From NCBI GenBank assembly GCA_007988785.1, contig BJUU01000014.1, positions 17,263-81,262 of the forward strand: DNA of 64,000 bases, given 5' to 3'. Below are positions 54,808 through 63,851 of the stretch, piece after piece; the first letter of the stretch is position 1, and each line of letters begins with the position of its first letter. A model generated the notes under the pieces. It did not search any database. It worked only from the letters and a program-made list of their open reading frames with translations, and was not told where the DNA came from. Position numbers and translations under genes: made by a program. This DNA is from Agrococcus baldri (GTDB lineage: Bacteria > Actinomycetota > Actinomycetes > Actinomycetales > Microbacteriaceae).

Positions 54808-54843
54808 ACGAGGGCCGGCACCCGCTGGGGTGCCGGCCCTCGT
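54808..54843. terminator. Bidirectional terminator between clpP2 and copC
   Basis: A perfect 16-base stem (arm ACGAGGGCCGGCACCC) with a four-base loop GCTG. It lies 11 bases after clpP2 and 16 bases beyond the stop of the convergent copC gene, so it can serve both. Confidence 0.85.
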
Positions 54844-54859
54844 GCGTGCGCGGGAGAGG

Positions 54860-55498
54860 TCACACCTCGTCGTCGCGGGGCTCCTCCTCGCGGCGGGCGC
54901 GCATCTCGCCGCGCAGGCGGTTGGCGCGGTAGGCGATCACGGCCAGCACCGCCAGCAGCGCGAGGACGCCGATCGCGATGAACGGGAACGAGCCGCCCGC
55001 ATCGCCGGCCTCGCCCTCGGTGTCGCCACCGCTCTGGCCCTGCTCGGCGGATGCGGTGGCAGGGGCGCCCTCGGATCCCTCCTCGGCCGCGGCCGCGCCG
55101 CACACGGGCGCCTCTGCGGCGCCCGGCTGCCCGGCCTCGCCCTCGGCGGGGTCGAAGGTGAAGTCGATGGTGTCGGAGACCGGGTGGCCGTCCGCCGAGA
55201 CGACCTGGAACGTCATCGCGTAGTCGCCGGCCTCGCCCAGCTCGGCATCGAGCGAGACCGTGTCGCCCTCGACGGTCAGGCACCCGTCGCCGTAGTACAG
55301 GCCCGCCGCATCCGTCACCTGGATGGCGTTCGAGCCGGTCGCCCCGTCGACGGTGAGGATCTCCTCGTTCATGACCACGCTGATGGTGCCCGGCTGCTCG
55401 GTCACCACGTCGCCGGCGGCCGGCGTCGAGCCGATCATGGAGGCGTGGGCGGGCAGGAGGATGAGGGCCGCGGCGGCCGCGGCGATGGCGGGAAGCAT
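54860..55498 (-). CDS. CopC-domain copper resistance/binding protein
   Basis: Exported copper-binding protein anchored to the membrane. The 212 residues begin with a signal peptide ending in PAHA, so the mature protein would start at or near HASMIGSTPAAGD, whose N-terminal His is the usual Cu(II) ligand. The CopC beta barrel includes VVMNEEIL, and VVSADGHPVSDTIDFTF carries the second conserved His. An acidic Gly/Ala linker and one C-terminal helix (FIAIGVLALLAVLAVIAY) with a basic tail follow. No copD is adjacent. The -10 is six bases before the ATG. Confidence 0.9.
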   Translation of the reverse strand: MLPAIAAAAAALILLPAHASMIGSTPAAGDVVTEQPGTISVVMNEEILTVDGATGSNAIQVTDAAGLYYGDGCLTVEGDTVSLDAELGEAGDYAMTFQVVSADGHPVSDTIDFTFDPAEGEAGQPGAAEAPVCGAAAAEEGSEGAPATASAEQGQSGGDTEGEAGDAGGSFPFIAIGVLALLAVLAVIAYRANRLRGEMRARREEEPRDDEV

Positions 55499-55504
55499 GC
55501 CCCA

Positions 55505-55510
55505 AGCCTA
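55505..55510 (-). promoter_or_regulatory. copC -10 element (leaderless)
   Basis: TAGGCT on the minus strand ends six bases before the ATG at 55498; no ribosome site is visible. Confidence 0.65.
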
Positions 55511-55566
55511 CCGAGGGCGATTCCGCGCCCGGCGGCGTGGTCGGCCACGGTGTCGGTGGCCGGTCC

Positions 55567-55572
55567 TAGACT
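55567..55572 (+). promoter_or_regulatory. Candidate clpX -10 element
   Basis: TAGACT lies 48 bases before the clpX ATG; the leader carries AGAGGTGCGAG. Confidence 0.5.
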
Positions 55573-55620
55573 TGTGCAGACGGGCGCAGCCTGCGTTCGA
55601 CGATGATCAAGAGGTGCGAG

Positions 55621-56898
55621 ATGGCGCGACTGGGAGAGAGCGGCGACCTGCTGAAGTGCTCCTTCTGCGGCAAGAGCCAGAAGCAGGTGCAGCAGCTGAT
55701 CGCTGGCCCCGCGGTGTACATCTGCGACGAGTGCGTCGAGCTGTGCAACGAGATCATCGAGGAGCGCATGGCCGAATCCGGCGAGGCTCCCTCGAACGAG
55801 GGCTTCACGCTGCCGAAGCCGCGCGAGATCTTCGAGTTCCTCGAGGAGTACGTCGTCGGCCAGGAGAGCGCCAAGCGCTCGCTCGCCGTCGCCGTCTACA
55901 ACCACTACAAGCGCGTCGCCGCGGCGCAGCAGCTGCAGTCCGCCGAGTCGGCGGGCGAGGGCGTCGAGATCCAGAAGTCGAACATCCTGATGGTCGGCCC
56001 GACCGGCTGCGGCAAGTCCTACCTCGCCTCCACGCTCGCGAAGCAGCTGAACGTGCCGTTCGCCGTCGCCGACGCCACGGCGCTCACCGAGGCCGGCTAC
56101 GTGGGCGAGGATGTCGAGAACATCCTGCTCAAGCTCATCCAGGCCGCCGACTTCGACGTCAAGCGGGCAGAGACCGGCATCATCTTCATCGACGAGATCG
56201 ACAAGGTCGCGCGCAAGGCCGAGAACCCCTCGATCACCCGCGACGTCTCGGGCGAGGGCGTGCAGCAGGCGCTGCTGAAGATCATCGAGGGCACGGTCGC
56301 CTCGGTGCCGCCGCAGGGCGGGCGCAAGCACCCGAACTCCGAGTTCATCCAGATCGACACCTCGAACGTGCTGTTCATCGTCGCGGGCGCCTTCGCTGGC
56401 CTCGAGGACATCATCGCCAACCGCGCGGGCAAGCGCGGCATCGGCTTCGGCGCCCCGATCGCCTCGCTCAAGCCCGACCTCGACGTGTTCCAGGATGTGC
56501 TGCCGGAGGACCTGCACAAGTTCGGGCTCATCCCCGAGTTCATCGGCCGCCTGCCCGTGATCGCGACCGTGTCGCCGCTCGACCAGTCGGCGCTCGTCGA
56601 GATCCTCTCGGAGCCGAAGAACGCGCTCGTGAAGCAGTACCAGCGCATCTTCGAGATCGACGGCGTCAAGCTCGACTTCGAGCCGGAGGCGCTCGAGGCG
56701 ATCGCCGATCTGGCGGTCGAGCGCAAGACCGGCGCGCGCGGCCTGCGCTCGATCCTCGAGACGGTGCTCGCGCCGGTGATGTTCGAGGTGCCCTCCCGCG
56801 AGGGCGTCGAGCGCGTCATCGTCACGAAGGAGTCGGTCTCCGGCGACGAGTCGCCCGTGGTGCTGACGGCGGACGACATCGAGGAGCTCTCGGCCTGA
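55621..56898 (+). CDS. clpX: ATP-dependent Clp protease ATP-binding subunit ClpX
   Basis: AAA+ unfoldase that feeds substrates to ClpP1P2. The 425 residues start [22 protein letters not shown], with a zinc-binding domain (C13, C16 and two Cys in [10 protein letters not shown]). Walker A is [11 protein letters not shown] at about 126-136 and Walker B is [11 protein letters not shown]. The pore loop reads GYVGED, and the ClpP-docking IGF loop is GIGFGAP. ATG 55621 matches the conserved actinobacterial N-terminus; ATG 55603 would add six residues. Confidence 0.96.
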   Translation: MARLGESGDLLKCSFCGKSQKQVQQLIAGPAVYICDECVELCNEIIEERMAESGEAPSNEGFTLPKPREIFEFLEEYVVGQESAKRSLAVAVYNHYKRVAAAQQLQSAESAGEGVEIQKSNILMVGPTGCGKSYLASTLAKQLNVPFAVADATALTEAGYVGEDVENILLKLIQAADFDVKRAETGIIFIDEIDKVARKAENPSITRDVSGEGVQQALLKIIEGTVASVPPQGGRKHPNSEFIQIDTSNVLFIVAGAFAGLEDIIANRAGKRGIGFGAPIASLKPDLDVFQDVLPEDLHKFGLIPEFIGRLPVIATVSPLDQSALVEILSEPKNALVKQYQRIFEIDGVKLDFEPEALEAIADLAVERKTGARGLRSILETVLAPVMFEVPSREGVERVIVTKESVSGDESPVVLTADDIEELSA

Positions 56899-56919
56899 CG
56901 CCGAATTGCGCGCCGCCGT

Positions 56920-56941
56920 GAGGTAAGGCTAGCCTTACCTC
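56920..56941. promoter_or_regulatory. DtxR/IdeR-like iron box over the siderophore ABC promoter
   Basis: A perfect 22-base palindrome with core AGGTAAGGCTAGCCTTACCT ends at the base before the GTG of the ABC ATPase gene. It resembles the DtxR/IdeR operator (TTAGGTTAGGCTAACCTAA type). A -35-like TTGCGC (56906-56911) and a -10-like TAGCCT (56930-56935) spaced by 18 bases place the palindrome across the -10 and the start site. Iron-loaded DtxR would block transcription. Confidence 0.75.
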
Positions 56942-57754
56942 GTGACCGGATCCCACGCGCTGCGCGCCACCGACGTATCGATGGCCTACGGCCGCGAGCG
57001 GATCGTGCACGACGCATCCGTCGCCCTCGTGCCCGGCACGGTCACCGCCCTCGTGGGCCCGAACGGCAGCGGCAAGTCGACGCTGCTGCGCGGCCTGACC
57101 GCGCTGCACCGGCCGGCGGGCGGCACCGTCGTGTTCGCCGACGGCGCCGACGCCTCGGCGCTCGGGGAGCGCGACCTCGCCCGCCGCATCGCCCTGCTCG
57201 CGCAGTCGCACCCCGAGCCGTCGGGCGTCAGCGTGCGCGAGGTCGTCGCGTACGGCCGCTTCGCGCACCGCGGGCGCTTCCGCAGCGGCGACCCCGACGG
57301 CGCCGACGTCATCGACCGCGCCATGGCCGCGACCGGCATCGCCGAGCTCTCGGAGCAGCCCGTCGCCCAGCTCTCCGGCGGCCAGCGCCAGCGCGTCTGG
57401 CTCGCCACCTGCCTCGCCCAGCAGACCGGCATCGTGCTGCTCGACGAGCCCACCACCTACCTCGACGTGCGGTACCAGCGCGAGATCCTCGAGATCGTGC
57501 GCGACCTCGCCGACCAGGGCGTCGCCGTCGGGGTCGTGCTGCACGACCTCGAGCAGGCGGCCGAGGTCGCGGACTCCGTCGTGCTGCTCGTGCACGGCCG
57601 CATCGTCGCGACCGGCACACCAGAGGAGGTGCTGACGGCCGAGCGCCTCAGCGCCGCCTACGAGGTGCCCATCGACGTCGAGCCCGAGCTCTCGGGCCTG
57701 CGCATCCGGCCGCAGCGGCTCCGCCGCCGGCTGGCCGAGTCACGCGCCGCGTGA
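56942..57754 (+). CDS. Iron-siderophore ABC transporter, ATP-binding protein
   Basis: FecE/FhuC-type ATPase. The 270 residues contain Walker [10 protein letters not shown] at 39-47, Q-loop LLAQSHPEP, signature [12 protein letters not shown], Walker [13 protein letters not shown] and the switch His in [19 protein letters not shown] after Walker B is characteristic of iron-complex importers. The GTG start directly follows the iron-box palindrome and lies six bases from its -10, so the mRNA is probably leaderless. It is followed by the binding protein and a fused permease; having the ATPase first is less usual. Confidence 0.93.
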   Translation: MTGSHALRATDVSMAYGRERIVHDASVALVPGTVTALVGPNGSGKSTLLRGLTALHRPAGGTVVFADGADASALGERDLARRIALLAQSHPEPSGVSVREVVAYGRFAHRGRFRSGDPDGADVIDRAMAATGIAELSEQPVAQLSGGQRQRVWLATCLAQQTGIVLLDEPTTYLDVRYQREILEIVRDLADQGVAVGVVLHDLEQAAEVADSVVLLVHGRIVATGTPEEVLTAERLSAAYEVPIDVEPELSGLRIRPQRLRRRLAESRAA

Positions 57755-57807
57755 CCCGATCCACCATCAGGCTCGCGGGCAGCGCCCCGGGCCGAGGAAG
57801 GCTGACC

Positions 57808-58809
57808 ATGCCCCAGCGTCCCGCGCCGTTCAGGCCCCTGCTCGCCGGCACCGCCGTGCTCACCGCGCTCGCGCTCGCCGCGTGCGGCACCACGGAGGCA
57901 CCGGCCGAGAGCCCCGCACCGGGAGCCGCGAGCGAGTCGGTCACCGTGACGGATGCGCGGGGCCAGGAGGTCGAGATCCCCGCCGGCGTCGAGGACGTCG
58001 TGGCACTGGAGTGGGCGGTGGTCGAGCACCTGCAGACCGTCGGCGTCGAGCCCGTGGGCGTCGCCGACGTCGCCGGCTACACCGACTGGGCCGGCACCGG
58101 GGCGCCGCTGCAGGGCGAGCCGACCGACGTCGGCACGCGCGTCGAGCCCTCGATCGACGCGATCGCCGGGCTCGCGCCCGACCTGATCGTCGCCGTCGCC
58201 GGCCGCGACGCGGGCGCCTACGCCGACCTCGAGGCGATCGCACCGGTCGTCGTGCTGCAGGGCGCAGACGCCGCCGCGCCGCTCGAGACCATGTACGACG
58301 ACCTGCGGCTCGTGGGCCAGGCCGTCGGCGCCGAGGACGCCGCCGAGCAGGCGATCACGGCGTTCGAGGCGCACGTCGACGAGCTGACGGCGACGGTCGA
58401 GGAGGCCGGTCTGGCCGGCACCTCGCTCGCGCAGATGGACGGCTACGACAACGGCGGCCAGATCGCCATCCGCCCCTACGCCGAGGGCGCGCTGCTGCCC
58501 GCGGCCTTCGAGGCCATCGGCTTCGAGAACGGCTGGCCGGGGGAGGGCGACGCCCAGTACGGCCTCGGCGCCACCGACGTCGAGGGCCTCTCGACGCTCG
58601 GCGACGACACCCACATCCTCTACATGGCGGTCGGCGACGACGACGTGTTCGTCAACCAGCTGGCCGACAACGCCATCTGGACGGGGCTGCCGACCGTGCA
58701 GGCCGGCAACGTGCACCGGCTGCCCGACGGCATCTGGCTCTTCGGCGGGGTCGACTCGCTGACGGCCTACCTCGACGCGCTCGTCGAGACCCTCGCTCCG
58801 ACCCCGTGA
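57808..58809 (+). CDS. Iron-siderophore substrate-binding lipoprotein
   Basis: FecB/FhuD-like periplasmic-type binding protein tethered as a lipoprotein. The 333 residues have a signal peptide with lipobox LAAC (PLLAGTAVLTALALAAC). The mature part has VTVTDARGQEVEIPAGVEDVVAL, DVGTRVEPSIDAIAGLAPDLIV and the C-terminal LPDGIWLFGGVDSLTAYL typical of class III binding proteins. ATG 57808 has AGGAAGG upstream and gives a normal signal peptide; GTG 57751 (overlapping the ATPase stop) would add 19 residues. The siderophore type cannot be read. Confidence 0.9.
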   Translation: MPQRPAPFRPLLAGTAVLTALALAACGTTEAPAESPAPGAASESVTVTDARGQEVEIPAGVEDVVALEWAVVEHLQTVGVEPVGVADVAGYTDWAGTGAPLQGEPTDVGTRVEPSIDAIAGLAPDLIVAVAGRDAGAYADLEAIAPVVVLQGADAAAPLETMYDDLRLVGQAVGAEDAAEQAITAFEAHVDELTATVEEAGLAGTSLAQMDGYDNGGQIAIRPYAEGALLPAAFEAIGFENGWPGEGDAQYGLGATDVEGLSTLGDDTHILYMAVGDDDVFVNQLADNAIWTGLPTVQAGNVHRLPDGIWLFGGVDSLTAYLDALVETLAPTP

Positions 58810-60836
58810 CGAGGCTCCGGCCGGGAGGGCTCGCGCTCGGCGCGGCCCTCCTCGTCGCACTCGTCGCGCTCGCCGCCTGGCACGTCACGCAGGGCACGAC
58901 GGCGATCGGGCTGCCGGAGCTGCTGGCATGGCTGGGCGGCGAGCAGGGCGACTCGGCGATCATCGTCGACAGCCGCCTGCCGCGCGTCGCCGCGGCCATC
59001 GTCGTCGGCCTGGCGCTCGGCGCCGCCGGCTACGCGATGCAGACGCTCACCGGCAACCCGCTCGCCTCACCCGACACGCTCGCCGTCAACGGCGGCGCGA
59101 GCGCCGCGATCGCGCTGGCTGCCGTGCTCGGCATCAGCCTGCCGGGGATCGGCGGTGCCGGGATCGCCTTCGCAGGCGGCTTGATCGCCGCGCTCGTGGT
59201 CGTCGCGATCGGCCGCGGCAGGGGATCGACCACGCAGATGGTGCTCGTCGGCACCGCCCTCGCGCTCGCGCTGCAGTCGGTCACGACCGTCACGATCATC
59301 CTCGCCGAGCAGGAGACCTCCGGCCTCTACGCCTGGGGCGTCGGCCAGCTCTCGCAGAACGGCATCGAGACCGTCGCCCAGCTGCTGCCCGTGGTGCTGA
59401 TCGGCATCGCCGTGCTGCTGCTGCTCGCGCGCAGGCTCGACGTGCTCTCGCTCGGCGAGGAGGCGGCCACCACCATCGGCGTCGGCGTCGGCATCCTCCG
59501 GCTCGGCAGCCTGATCGCCTCGGTCGCGCTCGCCGCGGCGGCCGTCGCGATCGCCGGCCCCATCGGCTTCGTCGGCCTGGCGGCGCCGATCGTCATCCGC
59601 ATGCTCGCGAGCCGCGTGCCAGGGGCGGCGCGGCACATCGTCGCCATCCCGCTCGCCGCGCTCGCCGGCGCGGTGCTGGTCGTCGGCGCCGACGTGCTGC
59701 TGCGCGCCGTGCTGCCCGGGCAGGCCGCGCTCGACGTTCCCACCGGCGTCGTCACGAGCCTCATCGGCGCCGTCTGCATCATCGTGCTCGCGCGCAGCAT
59801 GGCGGGGGCGGCGCAGACCGAGTCGATGACCGTGCTGGGCGCGCGCACCATCACGCGCCGCGCGTGGCTGCCGATCGCGATCGCCGCGGTCGTGCTGACC
59901 GCCATGACCCTCGGCGCCGTGCTGCTGGGCGACCGGATGCTGCTGCTCGGCGACGTCGCCAACTGGTTCGCGGGACGTGCGGGGGATGCGGTGCGGCTGA
60001 CGCTCGACGCCCGTGCGCCCAGGATCGGGGCGGCCGTGCTCGCCGGCGTCGCGCTCGCGCTCTCCGGCGCCCTCGTGCAGGCGGTCGCCCGCAACGCGCT
60101 CGCCGAGCCCTACCTGCTCGGCGTCGCGGGCGGCGCCGGCGTCGGCGCCGTCAGCATCATCACGCTCGTCCCCGTGGCGACCGGCTGGGCGGTCGCCGGC
60201 AGCGCGCTCGCAGGCGGCGCGATCGCCGGCGTGCTCGTGCTGCTGCTGGTCGGCTGGCGCAGGCTCGGCAGCCTGCGGCTCGTGCTGACGGGCCTCGCCC
60301 TCTCGGCGGCGACGGCCGCGATCACGAGCCTGCTGATCGTCGTGACCGACCCCTTCAACCAGGGCAAGGCGATCGTCTGGCTCGCCGGCAGCACCTACGG
60401 CCGCGGCTTCGAGGACGCCGTGCCCGTGGCCGTGGCGATCGTCGTGTCGCTGCTGATGCTGCTGTGGATGCACCGCGACCTCGACCTGGCGCAGCTCGAC
60501 GACGCCACGCCGCGCCTGCTGGGCGTGCGGCTCACGCGCGTGCAGATCCTCGCGCTCGCGCTGTCGGTCGTGCTCGCATCGACCGCGGTCGCCGCCATCG
60601 GCGTCGTCGCCTTCGTCGGCCTCGTCGCGCCGCACGCGGCCCGGGCGCTCGTCGGGGCGCGGCACCGGGTGCTGCTGCCGCTCGCCGCGCTGCTGGGCGG
60701 CTCGCTCACGCTGCTGGCCGACACGCTCGGCCGCACGCTGATCGCCCCCGCGCAGCTGCCCGCGGGCGTCATGACGGCGCTCGTCGGCATCCCCTACTTC
60801 ATCTGGCTGGTGCTGCAGGCGGGCCGCTCGCGGTAG
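58806..60836 (+). CDS. Fused iron-siderophore ABC permease (FhuB-like, two FecCD domains)
   Basis: The 676 residues contain two complete FecCD permease repeats in one chain, as in FhuB. The first (about 1-335) has SRLPRVAAAIVVGLALGAAGYAMQTLTGNPLASPDTLAVN and IGFVGLAAPIVIRML. The second (about 355-676) has ARAPRIGAAVLAGVALALSGALVQAVARNALAEPYLLGV and VGLVAPHAARALVG. About 18-20 helices are expected. A single polypeptide can therefore replace a permease heterodimer. The GTG start overlaps the binding-protein stop (GTGA), completing the three-gene importer operon. Confidence 0.93.
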   Translation: MTRLRPGGLALGAALLVALVALAAWHVTQGTTAIGLPELLAWLGGEQGDSAIIVDSRLPRVAAAIVVGLALGAAGYAMQTLTGNPLASPDTLAVNGGASAAIALAAVLGISLPGIGGAGIAFAGGLIAALVVVAIGRGRGSTTQMVLVGTALALALQSVTTVTIILAEQETSGLYAWGVGQLSQNGIETVAQLLPVVLIGIAVLLLLARRLDVLSLGEEAATTIGVGVGILRLGSLIASVALAAAAVAIAGPIGFVGLAAPIVIRMLASRVPGAARHIVAIPLAALAGAVLVVGADVLLRAVLPGQAALDVPTGVVTSLIGAVCIIVLARSMAGAAQTESMTVLGARTITRRAWLPIAIAAVVLTAMTLGAVLLGDRMLLLGDVANWFAGRAGDAVRLTLDARAPRIGAAVLAGVALALSGALVQAVARNALAEPYLLGVAGGAGVGAVSIITLVPVATGWAVAGSALAGGAIAGVLVLLLVGWRRLGSLRLVLTGLALSAATAAITSLLIVVTDPFNQGKAIVWLAGSTYGRGFEDAVPVAVAIVVSLLMLLWMHRDLDLAQLDDATPRLLGVRLTRVQILALALSVVLASTAVAAIGVVAFVGLVAPHAARALVGARHRVLLPLAALLGGSLTLLADTLGRTLIAPAQLPAGVMTALVGIPYFIWLVLQAGRSR

Positions 60837-60849
60837 CCGCACCCGTAGG

Positions 60850-60885
60850 TCGAGGAGGCCGCGACCGACGGTCGCAGCTCCTCGA
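60850..60885. terminator. Nested hairpin between the convergent permease and peptidase genes
   Basis: Outer arms TCGAGGAG (60850-60857) and CTCCTCGA (60878-60885) enclose a perfect inner hairpin GCGACC-GAC-GGTCGC (60861-60875). It begins 14 bases after the permease stop and ends 12 bases from the peptidase stop, so it can act as a two-way terminator. The outer motif is shared with the dnaE-hisD repeat region. Confidence 0.7.
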
Positions 60886-60896
60886 TCTCCGGTCGG

Positions 60897-62930
60897 TCAG
60901 CCCTCGAGGCCGCGGCGCTCGAGCAGCGGGGCGATCTCGGCGTCGCGGCCGCGGAAGTCGCGGTAGGCCTCCAGCGGGTCCTTCGAGCCGCCCACGCCCA
61001 GCAGCCGCTCGCGGAACCGCTGGCCCGCCTCGCGGATCGAGGGCTGCTCCTTGAACCACTCGACGGTGTCGGCGTCCATGACCTCCGACCAGATGTAGGA
61101 GTAGTAGCCGGCCGAATAGCCGCCCGAGAAGACGTGCTGGAAGTAGCCGGTCGAGTAGCGCGTGGGCACGGTGGGGCTCAGCAGGCCGACGGCCTCGAGC
61201 GCGTCGCGCTCGAACGCGGCGACATCCGTCACCTCGTCGCCCGCGGTGCGCGCGTGCCACGCCTGGTCGAGCAGCGCCGCGGCGAGGTACTCGCTCGTGT
61301 CGTGGCCCTGGTTGAACGACTCGGAGGCCTGCAGCCGCTCGATCACGTCGGCGGGCAGCGGCTCGCCGGTCTCGATGTGCCGGGCGTAGTGCTCGACGAT
61401 GCCCGGCCACAGCATCCACATCTCGTTCACCTGGCTGGGGAACTCCACGAAGTCGCGGAAGACGTTCGTGCCGCCGAGCGAGGGGTAGTCGACCTGCGCG
61501 AAGAGGCCGTGCAGCGCGTGCCCGAACTCGTGGAAGAGGGTGTTCGTCTCGTCGAAGGTGAGCAGCGTCGGCGTGCCGGCCGGCGGCTTCGGCACGTTGA
61601 GGTTGTTCATCACCACGGTCGGGTGGTCGAGCAGCGCGTTCTGCTGGATGAGCGGGTTCATCCAGGCGCCGCCGCGCTTCGCGTCGCGCGTGTAGAGGTC
61701 GAGCAGGTAGAGGCCGACCTCGCTGCCGTCCTCGTCGCGCACCTCGAACACGCGCACGTCGGGGTGGTAGCCGACCAGGTCGGTGCGCTCCTCGAAGGTC
61801 ACGCCGTAGACCTGCGTGGCGGCGTGGAAGACGCCGTCGCGCAGCACCCGCTCGGCCTCGAAGTAGGGGCGCAGCGCGGCGGTGTCGACGTCGAAGCGGG
61901 CGGTGCGCTCCTTCTCGGTCCAGTAGTCCCAGTCCCAGGCGGCGAGCTCGTACGACTCGCCCGCTGCGTCGATCTGCGCCTGCAGGGCGGCGGCCTCGGC
62001 GCGCGCGTTCGCCGCGGCGGGGGCGGCGAGCTGCGAGAGCATCGCCAGCACGCGCTCGGGCGTGCCGGCGGTCTCGTCTGCGGTGATCGCGTGCGCGTGC
62101 GTCGCGAAGCCGAGCAGCTGCGCGCGCTCGGCGCGGGCCGCGGTGAGCTCGAGCACCGTCTCGCGGTTGTCGTGCTCGTTGCCGCGCGTGCCACGGGCGA
62201 GGGATGCCTCGAGCACGCGCCTGCGCACCTCGCGGTCCGTGAGCGAGGCGAGCCACGGGTGGCCCGAGAACAGCGGCAGGGTGATGAGCCACTTCCCCTC
62301 GAGGCCACGGTCGGCGGCTGCGGAGGCGGCAGCCTGGAGCTCGCCTTCGGAGAGCCCGTCGAGCTCTGCCGCGGCGTCGATGACGACCGCGAGGTCGTTG
62401 GTGTCGGCCTGCAGGTGCTTGTCGAAGCGCGTCGTCAGGGTGGCGATCTGCTGGTTGAGCTGCTTGAGCCGCTCGCGGGCCGCATCGTCGAGGCCGGCGC
62501 CTGCGAGGGTCATCTCGGTGTGCTTGCGCTCCACCAGGTAGCGCTGCTCGTCGGTCCACTCCGCCGCGGGCTGCTCGTGCAGGGCGCGGATGCGCGCGTA
62601 CAGCGCCGGGTCGAGGGTGATGGAGTCGGCGTGGGCGGCGAAGCGCGGCGCGTAGCGCTCCTCGAGCTCCTCCAGGAACGGGCTCGAGTCGGTCGCGCTC
62701 ATGCTGAAGAAGACGTGCGCGACGCGCGAGAGGATGCCGCCGGAGCGCTCGAGCGGCACCACGGTGTTCTCGAACGTGGGGGCATCCGTCTGCTCGACGA
62801 TCGCCCGCACCTCGCGGGTCTGCTCGGCGAAGCCCGCCTCGAACGCCTCCTCGTAGTGCTCATCGCGGATCTCGGCGAAGGGCGGCAGCTGGTACGGGAG
62901 CGCGCTCGGCGCGAAGAACGGGTTGGTCAT
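60897..62930 (-). CDS. M3 family metallopeptidase (oligopeptidase A/Dcp type)
   Basis: Cytoplasmic zinc oligopeptidase of the thimet family. The 677 residues start NPFFAPSALPYQLPPFAEI, with a helical N-terminal half and the zinc site TLFHEFGHALHGLFA (HEFGH at about 467-471) followed by FRDFVEFPSQVNEMW with the third ligand Glu. Substrate-binding YFQHVFSGGYSAGYYSYIW lies near the C-terminus. Distinguishing dipeptidyl carboxypeptidase (Dcp) from oligopeptidase A is not secure. The ATG lies seven bases after a TAGGCT -10 with no ribosome site. Confidence 0.94.
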   Translation of the reverse strand: MTNPFFAPSALPYQLPPFAEIRDEHYEEAFEAGFAEQTREVRAIVEQTDAPTFENTVVPLERSGGILSRVAHVFFSMSATDSSPFLEELEERYAPRFAAHADSITLDPALYARIRALHEQPAAEWTDEQRYLVERKHTEMTLAGAGLDDAARERLKQLNQQIATLTTRFDKHLQADTNDLAVVIDAAAELDGLSEGELQAAASAAADRGLEGKWLITLPLFSGHPWLASLTDREVRRRVLEASLARGTRGNEHDNRETVLELTAARAERAQLLGFATHAHAITADETAGTPERVLAMLSQLAAPAAANARAEAAALQAQIDAAGESYELAAWDWDYWTEKERTARFDVDTAALRPYFEAERVLRDGVFHAATQVYGVTFEERTDLVGYHPDVRVFEVRDEDGSEVGLYLLDLYTRDAKRGGAWMNPLIQQNALLDHPTVVMNNLNVPKPPAGTPTLLTFDETNTLFHEFGHALHGLFAQVDYPSLGGTNVFRDFVEFPSQVNEMWMLWPGIVEHYARHIETGEPLPADVIERLQASESFNQGHDTSEYLAAALLDQAWHARTAGDEVTDVAAFERDALEAVGLLSPTVPTRYSTGYFQHVFSGGYSAGYYSYIWSEVMDADTVEWFKEQPSIREAGQRFRERLLGVGGSKDPLEAYRDFRGRDAEIAPLLERRGLEG

Positions 62931-62937
62931 GCAGGCC

Positions 62938-62943
62938 AGCCTA
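62938..62943 (-). promoter_or_regulatory. M3 peptidase -10 element (leaderless)
   Basis: TAGGCT on the minus strand ends seven bases before the ATG at 62930. The divergent methyltransferase gene has its own element 29 bases away. Confidence 0.65.
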
Positions 62944-62971
62944 AGCGGATCGTCGGGGCGCGACCTGGTCG

Positions 62972-62977
62972 TAGAGT
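62972..62977 (+). promoter_or_regulatory. Methyltransferase -10 element (leaderless)
   Basis: TAGAGT ends six bases before the ATG at 62984; no ribosome site is present. Confidence 0.6.
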
Positions 62978-62983
62978 CGGCGC

Positions 62984-63793
62984 ATGAGCGCTGCGACCTA
63001 CTCGCATGGCCACGACGCATCCGTGGTGGATGCGCACGCCGCCCGCACGGTCGCGAACTCGGCCGCCTACCTGTCACCGCTGCTCGAGCCGGGCATGCGC
63101 ATCCTCGACGTCGGCTGCGGCCCGGGCTCGATCACGATCGACCTCGCGCGCCGCGTCGGCCCGAGCGGCAGGGTGCTGGGGATCGACGCGAGCGCGGAGG
63201 TGGTCGAGACGGCACGCGTCGCCGCCGCCCGGGCGGGCGTGGCGAACGTCGAGTTCCGCGTCGGCGACGCCTACGAGCCGCCGGCACCGGATGCGGCGGG
63301 CGGCGAGCGGTGGGACGTCGTGCACGCGCACCAGGTGCTCCAGCACCTCGGCGAGCCGGTCGCGGCGCTGCGCGCGTGGCGGGATGCCGGACATCTCGTC
63401 GCTGCGCGCGAGGTCGTCTATTCGGCGACGACCATCCACCCGCTGACGCCCGAGCTGCAGCGCTGGCGCGAGCTGATGGTGGCGCTGCAGGGCGCGAACG
63501 GCGGCGACGGCGACGCCGGGGCTCGTCTGAAGGCGTGGGCGCGCGCCGCGGGCTGCACGCAGATCGAGACGGATGCCGAGACCTGGTGCTTCGAGTCCGA
63601 GCGGGGCCGCGCCTTCTGGGGCGGCCAGTGGGTCGAGCGCGCGCTGCGCTCGTCCTTCGCCGAGGGCACCGAGCGGCACGGGCTGGCGGATGCGCGCGAG
63701 CGGCAGGCGATCTCGGACGCCTGGGGTGCCTGGTCGCGCGACGAGGACGGCTGGATGGCGATGCTGCACGGATGGATCCTCGCGCGCGGGTGA
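62984..63793 (+). CDS. Class I SAM-dependent methyltransferase
   Basis: The 269 residues contain the SAM motif I ILDVGCGPGSITIDLA at about 40-55, the acidic loop VLGIDASAEVV, motif II FRVGDAYEPP, and VVHAHQVLQHL with the post-II helix. This resembles the UbiE/arsenite-type Methyltransf_11/25 group, but the C-terminal part (ETWCFESERGRAFWGGQWVERAL) gives no substrate clue. It is monocistronic, divergent from the M3 peptidase, and followed by a repeat-rich region. The substrate is left open. Confidence 0.88.
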   Translation: MSAATYSHGHDASVVDAHAARTVANSAAYLSPLLEPGMRILDVGCGPGSITIDLARRVGPSGRVLGIDASAEVVETARVAAARAGVANVEFRVGDAYEPPAPDAAGGERWDVVHAHQVLQHLGEPVAALRAWRDAGHLVAAREVVYSATTIHPLTPELQRWRELMVALQGANGGDGDAGARLKAWARAAGCTQIETDAETWCFESERGRAFWGGQWVERALRSSFAEGTERHGLADARERQAISDAWGAWSRDEDGWMAMLHGWILARG

Positions 63794-63851
63794 AGCTCGC
63801 TCGCGGCGCATGTCAGCTCGCTCGCTGAGCCGCTCCGCGCCCGCAGGGCGC

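Noticed and set aside
57751..57807. GTG 57751 as start of the iron-binding lipoprotein
   Set aside because: It overlaps the ATPase stop, so coupling is possible, but it gives an unusually long signal peptide and has no ribosome site, unlike ATG 57808. It is kept as an alternative only.
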